Shown: positions 27,874 through 38,112 of the stretch, one piece after another
How the letters are laid out: every line of letters starts with the position of its first letter
How positions within the stretch are numbered: position 1 is the first letter of the stretch
Assembly: GCA_026710795.1 (NCBI GenBank)
Contig: JAPOQK010000030.1
Span: 79,580 to 143,579 of the forward strand
DNA: 64,000 bases
Direction of reading: 5' to 3'
From: Candidatus Poribacteria bacterium
Lineage (GTDB): Bacteria > Poribacteria > WGA-4E > WGA-3G
Position numbers and translations under genes: made by a program
The notes under the pieces: model-generated
Database searches by the model: none
Told to the model about the DNA's origin: nothing
What the model saw: only the letters and a program-made list of their open reading frames with translations

Positions 27874-29249
27874 ACATCATATCCTTTTACAATTTCGCAT
27901 TTACTCTGATATGTGGCTTATTTCTTTACCCCATACTTCCTTGTAACGCGGCTGAAATTGTATCTATCTCCTCAACCCAAGACGGACAACTATTTCCACA
28001 AGGAGTATCCGATGGTAAAGGTGGAGCTGTCATAGTATGGGAAGATTACCGAACAAGTAAGAATTGGGACGTATATGCACAAAGAATAGATAACAAGAAT
28101 AAACTATTATGGCAACTAAACGGTCTGCCAATTTCTGTTGCAGATAGAAACCAACGACGAATTCGCATGATCGGATACGATACACATGTGATTGTTGTTT
28201 GGAACGACCGAAGAGGACGAAGTAGTTGGGATATCTATGCACAAGCGGTAAATATTGATGGAAAAATACTCTGGGAAAAAGATGGTATACCAATATGCAC
28301 CAATACTGCTGATCAGTCAACACAAGCCATACTCAGTGATGGTGAAGGTGGGGCTATTTTTGTTTGGGAGGATGAACGCAACAGTTCAGAATTCCAAGAT
28401 CTCTATATCCAACGTGTTAACTCTGCTGGAGAGACAATATGGGAACTCAATGGTATACCTATCCATCAATCTGAATCCCTACAAAGTAATCCAATTCTTA
28501 TAGCAGGTGAGGATGAAGAGTTTTATATTGTGTGGTGGGATGTTGTTGGTCACGATCAATGGCACATTATGGCACATAAGTTTAGTATTAATGGGAATCC
28601 TCTGTGGAATGCACCTATACTTATCTCTCCATTAGAAGGAATGCAAGGTGATCATCGTGTTGTCTCCGACCAAAATGGTGGACTAATAGTCGTATGGCAG
28701 ATATATAAAAATTTCATTAATGACCAACTGTATGCTCAACGAATTTCACCGGATGGTAATAAAGTGTGGGACGATGCTGGTATTCCTATTTGCACAGCAG
28801 ATGGCATACAGAGAAATGCAGCAGTTGTGACTGATGGAAATGGTGGTGCAATAGTCGCTTGGAGAGACGAACGTGATATATATTCTGATATTTATGCGCA
28901 AAGAATCAATGCAGATGGAACATTAATTTGGGAAAAAGACGGAATCCCTATCTGTATGGTAGGAGGACATCAAGATAGACCTTTCATCGTTCCAACAAAA
29001 GAAAACCAATTTTTTGTAGCTTGGATAGATTACAGGGGTGATTTTGGTGATGAAAGTGTTGATGCATTATACTGTCAGCAAATTGATTTAGATGGTAATC
29101 TTATCTGGGATGAAGATAGTATACCAATATCAACAAGTGAGGGTGAACATTTTCCACCATTTGTTATATCGGATAGTAAAGAGAATTTGTGTGTTATTTG
29201 GAGCAATAGTCAAAACGATAGTGGCGATATTTATCTAAAAAGGTTTTGA
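27870..29249 (+). CDS. Secreted repeat protein, beta-propeller-like
   Basis: The preferred start is the ATG at 27870 that overlaps the sixA stop. It opens with a clear signal peptide ('FYNFAFTLICGLFLYPILPCNAA') in the 459-residue product. An upstream in-frame ATG at 27798 would bury this inside sixA. The mature protein is about eight repeats of roughly 50 residues with the pattern 'IVWxDxRxxxxDIYAQRIxxDGxxLWxxxGIPI', most likely blades of a propeller. Similar repeats are found in secreted proteins of Poribacteria-like and Fibrobacteres-type genomes (recollection). The ligand is unknown. Confidence 0.85.
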   Translation: MNIISFYNFAFTLICGLFLYPILPCNAAEIVSISSTQDGQLFPQGVSDGKGGAVIVWEDYRTSKNWDVYAQRIDNKNKLLWQLNGLPISVADRNQRRIRMIGYDTHVIVVWNDRRGRSSWDIYAQAVNIDGKILWEKDGIPICTNTADQSTQAILSDGEGGAIFVWEDERNSSEFQDLYIQRVNSAGETIWELNGIPIHQSESLQSNPILIAGEDEEFYIVWWDVVGHDQWHIMAHKFSINGNPLWNAPILISPLEGMQGDHRVVSDQNGGLIVVWQIYKNFINDQLYAQRISPDGNKVWDDAGIPICTADGIQRNAAVVTDGNGGAIVAWRDERDIYSDIYAQRINADGTLIWEKDGIPICMVGGHQDRPFIVPTKENQFFVAWIDYRGDFGDESVDALYCQQIDLDGNLIWDEDSIPISTSEGEHFPPFVISDSKENLCVIWSNSQNDSGDIYLKRF

Positions 29250-29575
29250 CCGTTTGTATGCTATTTATGGTTCAGTTTGTAATAATCTACACTGTTTCAA
29301 CTAATTATTTTGATGGATGTCCTATAAATTAAATCACTTATATTCTATAGGAGCGACTTCCCAGTCGCGACCAGAAGGCAGTTATTACATACGATATGTG
29401 ATATTATTTTCTATATTCATCATAGTTACTCAAACCAACCGATGTAGCAAAAATCAAATCAATAACGTTGTATTTACAAAAACCCTCCATTTTATATCTT
29501 CAGGTTCAAAATATATTTATGATAAAGAATTTATCAATATCTTACGTTGGATTAGAATGTCTTAGAAGGTAAATA
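29250..29575. other. Intergenic region with partial hairpin repeat
   Basis: This 326-base gap carries one short repeat copy (29348-29377) and otherwise AT-rich sequence without a convincing gene. An 82-codon frame across it (29317-29565) runs through the repeat, has no ribosome site and was not accepted. Confidence 0.45.
29348..29377. repeat. 'TAGGAGCGAC' hairpin repeat, partial copy 2
   Basis: TATAGGAGCGACTTCCCAGT followed by CGCGACCAG matches the left part of the dispersed repeat. The inner core and right arm are absent. The GCGACT/AGTCGC arms can form a short hairpin. Confidence 0.5.
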
Positions 29576-32326
29576 ATGAGCGATTTTAAACAAATATTAT
29601 CAACTATATCACGACCATTCCAGCAAGAAATACGTAAAGGCTGCCAAGATGATGTTGTTATTAATGGAATGGCTGCTTATGTGGAACTTTGGGTTGGAAA
29701 CGCCAGAGAACTTCAACTTACTACCGAAGAAAAAGCACAGATCAATTATATTGCGGATCTGTTTAAAAACTACTCCAGTATCTCCACAGCTGAACGCAAA
29801 AGTGCTATAGAAAATGCAACCGAAAAAATTAAAGATGCACTTGCAGGTAAGGTAACATCTGAATTACCAACCAAACAAAAGTCTAATACAAAAGATTTGG
29901 AACAAAAGACAAAAAACGATGAACCTACACCTGATTTTTCAAAACAATTTGAAAATTTACCGCTTTTTCAAAACGTAAACATACCTCAAGAAATAAGTCA
30001 AACTAAGAGAGATAGGACAGATACAAACTCAGTAACAAAAACCACTGAGCATAATTCTAACCAAACACTCGTTCCACGCAATACCATTCCTCAAACCCAT
30101 TCTGAAAAAGTTGAAAATGTTGTGGACACACCTGTTACAATTGGAGATATACCTGTATCAACAGATGTAGAGTCGCTTGAGATTTTCAACAATCCATTGC
30201 AATACGTTAAAGGTATAGGTCCACGCAGGGGTGAATTTTTGGAAGAAGAGATTAACATCCGTACTGTCGGAGGATTATTAGAATACTACCCACGTGACTA
30301 CATTGATAGATCAAAAATTGTTGAAATATACAATGTTGGACGCACAGAGGATGGTGAACCAGAGACCATACAAGGGAAGGTGGTAAATCATGTGACAACA
30401 CCACCAGTGGCAAAAGGACGCAAAAGCATCGGTAAGGTAGCAATATATGATGGAACAGGTGTCGCAGTTTTAGTCAATTTCGGTCGACGTATTGGGTACA
30501 TTAATTCAATCCTACCTATCGATACAGAAGTTGTCATTAGTGGTAAATTCACACGCAAATACAACGAAATCCAAACAACTGATTATGAATTTGAGGTGTT
30601 TGATGAAGATAACCTAATTCATACGAAACGTATCGTTCCAAAATATCCACTAACAAAGAAACTCACTGCTAAAATGCTACGGACAGCAGTCAGTCACACA
30701 TTGATTGAATATGGTGACAAAATCCCTGAAATACTGCCACTCCAACTACGCCAAAGACTTGATCTGATAGATAGACAACAAGCTATCAATGAGATACATT
30801 TTCCAACATCCGAAAAACACCGTATTGCAGCCCAACGACGACTTGCCTATGATGAATTCTTCTTACTTAGTCTTGGAATGGAGATGCGTAAAGATAACAG
30901 AACATCACAAAACGGTATTCAATTTCAAATTGACGGGTTGAAACATGGTGATAGTTCAAAGCTACAAAGATTTACAAGTTCCTTGCCATTTAAGTTGACA
31001 GATGCACAAAAAAGAGTCTTCAATGAGATTAAGGATGACATGCAGAGTAAACGAGTTATGAACAGATTAATTCAAGGAGATGTAGGATCTGGTAAAACTG
31101 TCGTTGCTGCGATGTCCCTACTATGTGCAATACAAAACGAGTATCAGGGGGCATTAATGGTCCCTACAGAAATACTTGCAGAACAACATTATCATAACTT
31201 ATCAGCGATGCTATCCCCACTCGGTATAAAGGTTGTCCTTCTCAAAAGCGATCTACCAAAATCAGAAAGAGAAGATGCAATGACCGCAATATCTGATGGA
31301 TCGGCTAACCTAATTGTTGGCACGCAAGCACTGATACAGGAAGGTGTTGATTTTCACAAACTCGGACTCGTCATCATTGATGAACAACACCGGTTCGGGG
31401 TGATGCAACGGGCAACACTCAGGGGTAAAGCCAAGACTTCCTCGGATGGACAGAAGAATGATACAGAAACACAAATTTCACCCGATGTTTTGGTTATGAC
31501 AGCAACACCGATTCCCAGAACCCTTTCACTTACAATTTACGGTGATCTAAACATTTCCGTAATAGACGAATTACCACCAGGAAGACAAAAAATCGAAACA
31601 CGTTGGGTCAAGGAAAAAGAAAGAACGGATCTTTATACAAAAATTGAACGCGAAATTCGTCAGGGAAAACAGGCTTATATTGTCTATCCACTTGTTGAGG
31701 AATCCGAAAAACTTGAGGAATTAAAAGCCGCAACAAGCATGGCAGAACATATCCAGAAAGATGTTTTTCCACAGCTACGTGTTGGACTATTACACGGACA
31801 GATGAAATCAATTGAAAAACAGGAGATTATGACTAAGTTCAATGCACGGGATCTTGATATTTTAGTTGCAACAACGGTTATTGAGGTAGGTATTGACGTG
31901 CCAAACGCTACACTGATGGTGGTAGAAAATGCTGAACGATTCGGTTTGGCGCAGCTGCATCAGTTGCGTGGACGGGTTGGAAGAGGTAGCGATAAGTCCT
32001 TTTGCTACCTTGTTGCAACACCAAAGACAGATGATTCGTACAGACGGATTCAAGTGATGGTCCGGTCAAACAACGGATTTGACATTGCCGAAGAAGATTT
32101 GAAGATACGCGGTCCCGGTGAGTTCTTTGGAACTCGTCAATCCGGTATTCCAACATTCAAAATAGCAAATATCCTCAGCGATGCAGCATTACTGGAATCC
32201 GCTAAGAAGGAAGCAATGTTATTGATTAAAGATGATCCAAAACTCAACAAACCTGAACATCAACTCATGAAGCTGATGTTGACTGCTCACTGGAAAGGAC
32301 ATCTGGAAATTGCGTCTGTTGGATAA
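29576..32326 (+). CDS. recG: ATP-dependent DNA helicase RecG with N-terminal extension
   Basis: RecG remodels stalled replication forks and branch-migrates Holliday junctions. The 916-residue protein is about 220 residues longer than E. coli RecG. The extra N-terminal part (about 1-205) is charged and partly low-complexity. The canonical part begins at 'NPLQYVKGIGPRRGEFLEE'. It continues with the OB-fold wedge domain and the helicase motifs: Walker A 'GDVGSGKT' at about residue 501, 'IIDEQHRFG' at about 600, 'MTATPIPRTL', 'EVGIDVPNATLMVVE' and 'QLRGRVGRG'. It converges on the unrecognised gene at 32329 with only 2 bp between. Confidence 0.97.
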   Translation: MSDFKQILSTISRPFQQEIRKGCQDDVVINGMAAYVELWVGNARELQLTTEEKAQINYIADLFKNYSSISTAERKSAIENATEKIKDALAGKVTSELPTKQKSNTKDLEQKTKNDEPTPDFSKQFENLPLFQNVNIPQEISQTKRDRTDTNSVTKTTEHNSNQTLVPRNTIPQTHSEKVENVVDTPVTIGDIPVSTDVESLEIFNNPLQYVKGIGPRRGEFLEEEINIRTVGGLLEYYPRDYIDRSKIVEIYNVGRTEDGEPETIQGKVVNHVTTPPVAKGRKSIGKVAIYDGTGVAVLVNFGRRIGYINSILPIDTEVVISGKFTRKYNEIQTTDYEFEVFDEDNLIHTKRIVPKYPLTKKLTAKMLRTAVSHTLIEYGDKIPEILPLQLRQRLDLIDRQQAINEIHFPTSEKHRIAAQRRLAYDEFFLLSLGMEMRKDNRTSQNGIQFQIDGLKHGDSSKLQRFTSSLPFKLTDAQKRVFNEIKDDMQSKRVMNRLIQGDVGSGKTVVAAMSLLCAIQNEYQGALMVPTEILAEQHYHNLSAMLSPLGIKVVLLKSDLPKSEREDAMTAISDGSANLIVGTQALIQEGVDFHKLGLVIIDEQHRFGVMQRATLRGKAKTSSDGQKNDTETQISPDVLVMTATPIPRTLSLTIYGDLNISVIDELPPGRQKIETRWVKEKERTDLYTKIEREIRQGKQAYIVYPLVEESEKLEELKAATSMAEHIQKDVFPQLRVGLLHGQMKSIEKQEIMTKFNARDLDILVATTVIEVGIDVPNATLMVVENAERFGLAQLHQLRGRVGRGSDKSFCYLVATPKTDDSYRRIQVMVRSNNGFDIAEEDLKIRGPGEFFGTRQSGIPTFKIANILSDAALLESAKKEAMLLIKDDPKLNKPEHQLMKLMLTAHWKGHLEIASVG

Positions 32327-32328
32327 AA

Positions 32329-33297
32329 TTATATCTTATCTATTAATAACCGATACAATGCAGGAACAGAAACTGAAAAATCCCCAGAGATATGGTAACT
32401 ATCCCCTCCATCTTTAATTGTACGTATGAGGATTGTTTTCTTTGGACGGTGGTAGTAATGTGCATCGGTAGGTTTACCTTCTTCCTGAAAATCGGGAAAA
32501 TCTATAAGATCGAAATTTGCTGTAGTAAAATGACGAATTTCTTCTCCGCGTTGAGCAGCAATGTTCCGTGCCATAGATAGACTTTTGAGATATACCTCAG
32601 GTCCCATAACAGCAGAACCCAAGTTCAGAAAGACACCACCTTCCAATTGTGATACGGTAGATGCGAATCGGAGAAAATCCTTTCCAGTTGTCCATCCAAT
32701 AGCAGCATAGTCCGCAGCAGGATGTTGATCCGTAATATCATATCCAATACCTTTATGAACAGTAATCGGTACTCCTAAACGGAACGCTGCTGCAAATATA
32801 CTCACATCACGATGTGGAAATGATATACCCTCCTCTCCTTTGTCAATTAATCTACCAATTGCTTCACCAAAACCTATTTTCTCTCGGTATCCTTTAACGA
32901 TTGCTTCATTGATATACCGTCCTGTTTCTTCCCAGTTCCCGAACTTACCATCCTTAATGTACATTTCCACATCTTCAAGTGTAGCACCGATATGTGCAAT
33001 TTCAAAATCGTGGATTGCACAGGCACCGTTTGTAGCAACGTGTGTGATTACACCACGCTTCATCAAGTCTATGATAAAGCGAGAGTTCCCTCGCCGCATA
33101 ACATGTGCACCCATCATCCAAATTACCTGTTTTCCGTTTAGAAATGCTTGGATAATGCGTTCAGAAACTATTTTAAGAGGTTCATTTTCATACGGTGGAA
33201 TTTCAGCATCTAAGGTATAGATGTCCGCTACTGTCATTTTGTGTTGACGTTCAGAAAGCGGTAAGATATTTAGGTGGGAACGATCAAGATGCGTCAT
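32329..33297 (-). CDS. Conserved protein of unknown function, possible deoxyhypusine-synthase-like fold
   Basis: I do not recognise the 322-residue protein with confidence. It shows alternating beta/alpha segments, with Gly-rich and acidic loops such as 'VIWMMGAHVMRRGNSRFIIDLM', 'HVATNGACAIHDFEIAHIG', 'GVPITVHKGIGYDITDQHP' and 'GGVFLNLGSAVMGPEVYLKSL'. The order of a 'TNGACAIHDFE' loop, a late Gly-rich strand and 'NFDLIDF' recalls NAD-binding deoxyhypusine synthase, but the similarity is weak and the active-site Lys segment was not found. No signal peptide. It is a singleton between convergent recG and smc, 30 bp after smc on the same strand. Confidence 0.75.
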   Translation of the reverse strand: MTHLDRSHLNILPLSERQHKMTVADIYTLDAEIPPYENEPLKIVSERIIQAFLNGKQVIWMMGAHVMRRGNSRFIIDLMKRGVITHVATNGACAIHDFEIAHIGATLEDVEMYIKDGKFGNWEETGRYINEAIVKGYREKIGFGEAIGRLIDKGEEGISFPHRDVSIFAAAFRLGVPITVHKGIGYDITDQHPAADYAAIGWTTGKDFLRFASTVSQLEGGVFLNLGSAVMGPEVYLKSLSMARNIAAQRGEEIRHFTTANFDLIDFPDFQEEGKPTDAHYYHRPKKTILIRTIKDGGDSYHISGDFSVSVPALYRLLIDKI

Positions 33298-33327
33298 AAA
33301 TCAATTATTACATTATTGTAGAATACT

Positions 33328-36300
33328 TTATCTGTGAGAAAATCTCTTAGAGACAATTTTTGACATACCTGCCTGTTCCATAGTCACACCATACATAACA
33401 TCTGCAATTTCCATAGTACGATTATTATGCGTAATGATAACGAACTGGGTGTTATCTGAATAAGCACGGATAAGATTTGTAAAACGGAGCACATTTGCCT
33501 CATCAAGCGCAGCATCTACTTCATCAAGCACACAGAATGGACTTGGTTTTATTTTGAATACTGCAAAAAGAAGTCCAATTGCGATAAGAGAACGTTCTCC
33601 CCCAGAAAGTTGTGTGATACTTTGTGGACGTTTTCCCGGTGGACGTGCGATAATATCAATTCCTGACTCTAAAAGATCGGATTCATCTGTAAGTCGCAAT
33701 TCTGTTTCTCCCCCACCGAATAGTTGAGTAAATACTTCTTGAAAGTTAGTCTTTACCTTTTCAAATGTCTTCATAAACTCATCACGAGAGGTGTTGTTAA
33801 TTTTCTGAATTGCTTGATATGTGGTTGTTATTGAATTTTGAATATCATCCCGTTGTGTAATTTGAAAGTCTAACCGTTTTTTGTATTCTTCATACGTCTT
33901 TATTGCCTTCAGGTTGACATCACCTATTGCAGCAATATCGGCTTTCAATTTTTCTATGTTGTCCATCAAGTCAATTTCATCAATTTCGGTGACTTCTGTG
34001 CCGTTTTCAGAATCAACAGTCTGGATCATAGGTCTTGGAAATTCATCAATTGAAACCCCATATTTGTCGAGGATACGATTTGAATTGGATTTTAGCTGCA
34101 TCTCAAGTTGCGTGGTTTTTACTTCAAGCTGTTGATGCAGACGATTTTGTCTTTCATGTTGCCGACGGATTGTCCGTATCTCCTTTTGTAAAGATTCAAT
34201 TTCATTAACGAGTGCGTCACGTTCCATAGTTAACTCGTCACATTCCGCTTCAGCTTCGGCTTTATCTCCTTCAATCTGGAGGAATCTGCGTTCAGCTCCT
34301 TCAATCTGGTTGGCAATTTCGTGTCTATTCTGTTCATCATTGTCAATTATTTCTTGCTGCTTAATTATCTCTTGTTCTATATGAAGTTGTGATTGGTCAA
34401 AACCTTCCAATTCACTTTGCATTCCGTTGATTCTTCCCAGTTGTCCTGCCAGGAAGATTTCTCTCTCCTGTATTTCTGCAACGAGTTCATCCCTTTTAAC
34501 CGTATCGCTATCAACACCTTCAGATACCCTAAGTTTCTTATTTTGTGTTTGTTTCTGTTTTTTCTGAAGTTCCTCTATTTCAGTCCTAAGCTTCAACAGT
34601 TCATCACGCGAGGTATTAACCTTGTCTTTATGTTGTTTATTTTCAATCTCTATATCGGCAATTAGTTTTTCAAGTCGAGATATATTTTGTTCAGCAAGAC
34701 CCTTATCTTTCACAATCGCAGCCTTTTTAATTTGTTTGTCTTGCAGCTGAATCGTGAGTTTTTGTTTCGTTTGCTGTGCTTCTGCAATTATTGATGCAAG
34801 ACCTTTTCGTTTTTCAAGATTCTGATTCTTGATTTTGGTTAGATCCTTAATCTTACTTTGTAAGACATCCAATTCATTGACTCGACTTAGGAGACCAGTT
34901 TTCCTTTGATCGGTATGACCACCTGTGATAGCTCCAGATGTGTTGATTAATTCACCTTCTAAGGTTACCAAACGAGCATACAGGTTGAATTGACGTTTTA
35001 GTCTAATTGCATCATCCAAATTTTCAATAATGAGCGTATTCCCTAACAGATGTTGAACTGCATTCTCGTATTTGTGGTCGAAATCCACTAATTCTTCAGC
35101 AATACCGATAACACCCGGATCTTCAAGGAGTTTATCATCAGAAAAAGTTCTTTTTCTGATGATATCAAGTGGCAGAAATGTTACCCTTCCAGCTTGGTTT
35201 CTCTTTAGGTATCTGATGCCAGCATCTGCATCTTCTGCAGTTTCCGTTATCACATTTTGGATTGCACTACCAAGGGCAACTTCTATAGCAACTTCAAATT
35301 CGTTGTCTGTCTGAATAAGTTCAGCAACAACGCCACATATCCCGCCAAACTCTTCTGGATATTCGGATTTTGCTTGCATAATTGCACTAACCCCAGCATA
35401 GTATCCCCTATAGGTAGATTGCATCTGCTTCAGGGTATTATACTGTGTGACACTACCACCCAAAGATTCTTGTAATCCGTTGATTTTAGATTCAATCTGG
35501 CGGAGAGAGTCCTGAGTATTATTATATAATGATTCAATCCGATTTTTTTCAGTTTCTATCTGAACGACATCTGATTCAATTAGAGTAGTAGCTTGTTGTA
35601 TTTTTTCAAATTCCTCAGTAGCGGTATTATATTCTGATTTCAAGGCATCTGTATTTTCTTGAAGTCGCTTGAGATTGTCCTGTGAATTTGAAACTGCTTC
35701 TTCTATTGATATCAATCTATTTTCTCGGATTGCAAGGTCAGAATTAGTTTTATGCAGAGTAGCCTCTGCTTCTTGGATAGTTTCCTTTGCTTTGTCTATA
35801 CGGGTGTTGCTGTCTTCTAATACTGTCTTGCGACCAGATAAACGACTCTCTTCGATTTTATACGCAGATTCAAGTTTTTTCTTCTCTTGTGTCCGATCAC
35901 GTTTCCGTGTTTGTAATTGAGACTTCTGTAAATCTAATGAATCAAGTGTTTCCAGTGCTCTTTTTCTTTGTTGACCAATATTAAGTTGATTTTCTTTGTA
36001 TACTACTATTTGACGTTCTATTGTCTCAGCTTGTGCTGATATTTCGCTTATTTTATTATTCGAATCTGTAATGGCAGAATCCAACTCAGATTTCTTGACT
36101 GAAGCACTATCAATTCTATCTTCTGATTCTTGTATTTGCTCATTTACATCGCTAACTTCATTCAGAATAGCATCTAATTTTTCTTGTTTCTCACGATACT
36201 CAGATGCAAGTTTTTCATGCTTCTTATAAGCAAGACTTAATTCTAAGTGTTGAAGTTTTTCATGTAATGATTGATAGTGTTCTGCTTGCTCAGCTTGTTT

Positions 36301-36918
36301 TTTCAAGGATTCAGTATCACTTTCCAAACCTTGTATGACATCATTAATTCGAACTAAATTCTGTTTTGTTGCTTCTAATTCACGGAGCGTAATTTTCCTG
36401 TTATGCTTGTATTTTGTTATTCCCGCCACTTCATCAAATAAGAATCTTCTTTCCTCTGGACGAACGTTGAGGATTAAATCTATTTTACTCTGTTCCATGA
36501 CAGAATATGCATCAACACCTATACCTGTATCCATAAAGAGTTCGCTAATATCGCGAAGTCGACACGGAGTATCATTAATTAGATAACTACTTTCGCCATC
36601 ACGGGTAAGTTGTCTGCACACTTCAACATCTGGTGACCCAACAGAGAGATTATTTGTTATATTTGTAAAGGATAATGCAACACTTGCTTTTTGGGCAGGA
36701 TTAAAGTTGGTGCCACCATTGAAAATAAGGTCACGCATATTTGTACACCTAAGTGCACGCGCACTCTTTTCCCCAAGTACCCACCGAATTGCATCAGAAA
36801 CATTACTTTTGCCACATCCATTCGGTCCAACAATTGTAGTGATACCGGGTTCAAGTATTAGTTCTACCTCTTCAGCAAAACTTTTGAAGCCACTTACTTT
36901 GATACTATTTAAGTGCAA
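33328..36918 (-). CDS. smc: Chromosome segregation protein SMC
   Basis: SMC is the ATPase of the condensin-like complex with ScpA and ScpB. The 1196-residue protein has the N-terminal Walker A 'GPNGCGKS' (residues 31-38), a first coiled coil (about 170-490), the hinge (about 500-670) and a second coiled coil. The C-terminal head has the signature 'LSGGERS' (about 1104) and Walker B 'FCVLDEVDAALDE' (catalytic Asp-Glu about 1132-1133). The length is normal. comF lies 95 bp upstream on the same strand. No scpA or scpB is in the window. Confidence 0.98.
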   Translation of the reverse strand: MHLNSIKVSGFKSFAEEVELILEPGITTIVGPNGCGKSNVSDAIRWVLGEKSARALRCTNMRDLIFNGGTNFNPAQKASVALSFTNITNNLSVGSPDVEVCRQLTRDGESSYLINDTPCRLRDISELFMDTGIGVDAYSVMEQSKIDLILNVRPEERRFLFDEVAGITKYKHNRKITLRELEATKQNLVRINDVIQGLESDTESLKKQAEQAEHYQSLHEKLQHLELSLAYKKHEKLASEYREKQEKLDAILNEVSDVNEQIQESEDRIDSASVKKSELDSAITDSNNKISEISAQAETIERQIVVYKENQLNIGQQRKRALETLDSLDLQKSQLQTRKRDRTQEKKKLESAYKIEESRLSGRKTVLEDSNTRIDKAKETIQEAEATLHKTNSDLAIRENRLISIEEAVSNSQDNLKRLQENTDALKSEYNTATEEFEKIQQATTLIESDVVQIETEKNRIESLYNNTQDSLRQIESKINGLQESLGGSVTQYNTLKQMQSTYRGYYAGVSAIMQAKSEYPEEFGGICGVVAELIQTDNEFEVAIEVALGSAIQNVITETAEDADAGIRYLKRNQAGRVTFLPLDIIRKRTFSDDKLLEDPGVIGIAEELVDFDHKYENAVQHLLGNTLIIENLDDAIRLKRQFNLYARLVTLEGELINTSGAITGGHTDQRKTGLLSRVNELDVLQSKIKDLTKIKNQNLEKRKGLASIIAEAQQTKQKLTIQLQDKQIKKAAIVKDKGLAEQNISRLEKLIADIEIENKQHKDKVNTSRDELLKLRTEIEELQKKQKQTQNKKLRVSEGVDSDTVKRDELVAEIQEREIFLAGQLGRINGMQSELEGFDQSQLHIEQEIIKQQEIIDNDEQNRHEIANQIEGAERRFLQIEGDKAEAEAECDELTMERDALVNEIESLQKEIRTIRRQHERQNRLHQQLEVKTTQLEMQLKSNSNRILDKYGVSIDEFPRPMIQTVDSENGTEVTEIDEIDLMDNIEKLKADIAAIGDVNLKAIKTYEEYKKRLDFQITQRDDIQNSITTTYQAIQKINNTSRDEFMKTFEKVKTNFQEVFTQLFGGGETELRLTDESDLLESGIDIIARPPGKRPQSITQLSGGERSLIAIGLLFAVFKIKPSPFCVLDEVDAALDEANVLRFTNLIRAYSDNTQFVIITHNNRTMEIADVMYGVTMEQAGMSKIVSKRFSHR

Positions 36919-37013
36919 ATTCTACCTCCGAACAATGGTATCTTGTCAGGTCATATTAGTTGTTATCAGTTAGTTAAACTAATTATTAATACGAATCTTA
37001 TACATTATTGGTT

Positions 37014-37751
37014 TCATATAGGATTTACTGCCCTTGCCAATGTAAGAACATCTACTTCAATTGGATCAGCATTCCATAACACTTTTACTGCCTCACGAAC
37101 AGTCGCACCTGTGGTAAATACATCATCAAGAACAAGTATTTTTCTATTACAGATAGCTTCACTCTTACGTAGGCTAAAGGCACCAATTATATTCGTTTGT
37201 CGTGCTTCTCTATCCAAGCCACTCTGTGGAGACGTATTCTTTTCTCGAATTAGTGCATCCCTCAGAATCGGATTGTTACTTTTTTTGCTAATGTGTTCTG
37301 CAAGTAACGTAGTTTGGTTAAATCCTCTTTCACGCAAACGCTTTTTGTGAATTGGGATAGGTAAAATATAATCATATTCATCAATCGGAAGATCTTCAGG
37401 AAGGTGTTTAAAAATTAGTTGTACAAGGTGTTTAACAAGGGAAGTCCGTTTTTCAAATTTATATAGGTGGATTAACTGTTGAAGAGTACCATCATATATA
37501 CCAATAGTACGAAGTTTTCCATATTTAGGTGGATTAGTAGCACAATCAGCACAAACTCCATCTGTATTTGAAATGCCACATATCTCACACCAAGGAGGAA
37601 CTATAACTTCAAGATTTTCCCAACATGTATCACAGACATAAGGTATAGATTCTAAACCGATTACATTCCTACAAACTCTACATTGTGCAGGATAGATAAA
37701 TGAGACTGCTGATTCAATTGTTTGATGGATAATGGATGGACGTAATTGCAT
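37014..37751 (-). CDS. comF: ComF family protein (double zinc finger plus phosphoribosyltransferase)
   Basis: The 245-residue protein has N-terminal Cys4 zinc fingers ('CRVCRNVIGLESIPYVCDTC', then 'CEICGISNTDGVCADC') and a phosphoribosyltransferase-type domain. The PRPP loop 'ILVLDDVFTTGAT' is at about residues 205-217. ComF homologues support DNA uptake and recombination in natural transformation, and some act in recombination-dependent repair. It lies upstream of smc in the same direction, so a shared DNA-maintenance unit is plausible. No other competence genes are seen. Confidence 0.92.
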   Translation of the reverse strand: MQLRPSIIHQTIESAVSFIYPAQCRVCRNVIGLESIPYVCDTCWENLEVIVPPWCEICGISNTDGVCADCATNPPKYGKLRTIGIYDGTLQQLIHLYKFEKRTSLVKHLVQLIFKHLPEDLPIDEYDYILPIPIHKKRLRERGFNQTTLLAEHISKKSNNPILRDALIREKNTSPQSGLDREARQTNIIGAFSLRKSEAICNRKILVLDDVFTTGATVREAVKVLWNADPIEVDVLTLARAVNPI

Positions 37752-37835
37752 CGCTATTTACATTTTATAATTCAGATATGATAGTCAACTCAAAATAGTC
37801 TAACACAGGAAAGAAACAATGTCAATTGCTATTGT

Positions 37836-38017
37836 ATCAAGGGCAGGGTTATTTATAGTAGATTTTACAATTACTTGGACAGTTTTAGTCCGTAGGTCTA
37901 AGTGTGTAATATCTAATTATTTTTAGAATTCAACAATAACAGATTGATGGTCGGGAATCGGAATTTCCTTTACGATAGTATAATGTAAAGTTATTTGCAA
38001 AACCTACTATAGTATAT
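37836..38017. repeat. MITE-like repeat remnant, copy 6
   Basis: On the minus strand the segment begins CTATAGTAGGTTTT, contains GGAAATTCCGATTCCCGACC, and ends CTACTATAAATAACCCTGCC. The middle matches the 'AACTCCGATTCCCGAC' core of the copy at 56868-57002. The end matches CACTATAAATAATCCTGCC at the right end of the copy at 59629. It is decayed. Confidence 0.45.
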
Positions 38018-38025
38018 TCATTTTT

Positions 38026-38112
38026 TTATAAATCTCTCTGGATTTCTGCTCGTGTCATCATTTTTGCGAAGGATTTGACGGGGAATACTTTGTGTATGTC
38101 ATTGAATTTCAT
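38026..38112 (-). CDS. 28-residue frame 'MKFNDIHK', first copy
   Basis: A very strong ribosome site (AAGGAGG) lies 11 nt before the ATG and is shared with the second copy at 57597. The peptide 'MKFNDIHKVFPVKSFAKMM' continues 'TRAEIQRDL' and stops. The first 20 residues differ from the second copy at only three positions, whereas the tails are unrelated. Either a short peptide is made or this is the 5' stub of a lost longer gene. Confidence 0.35.
   Translation of the reverse strand: MKFNDIHKVFPVKSFAKMMTRAEIQRDL

Noticed and set aside
29317..29565. An 82-codon gene between the repeat protein and recG
   Set aside because: The frame runs through the dispersed repeat, has no ribosome site and shows no protein-like pattern.
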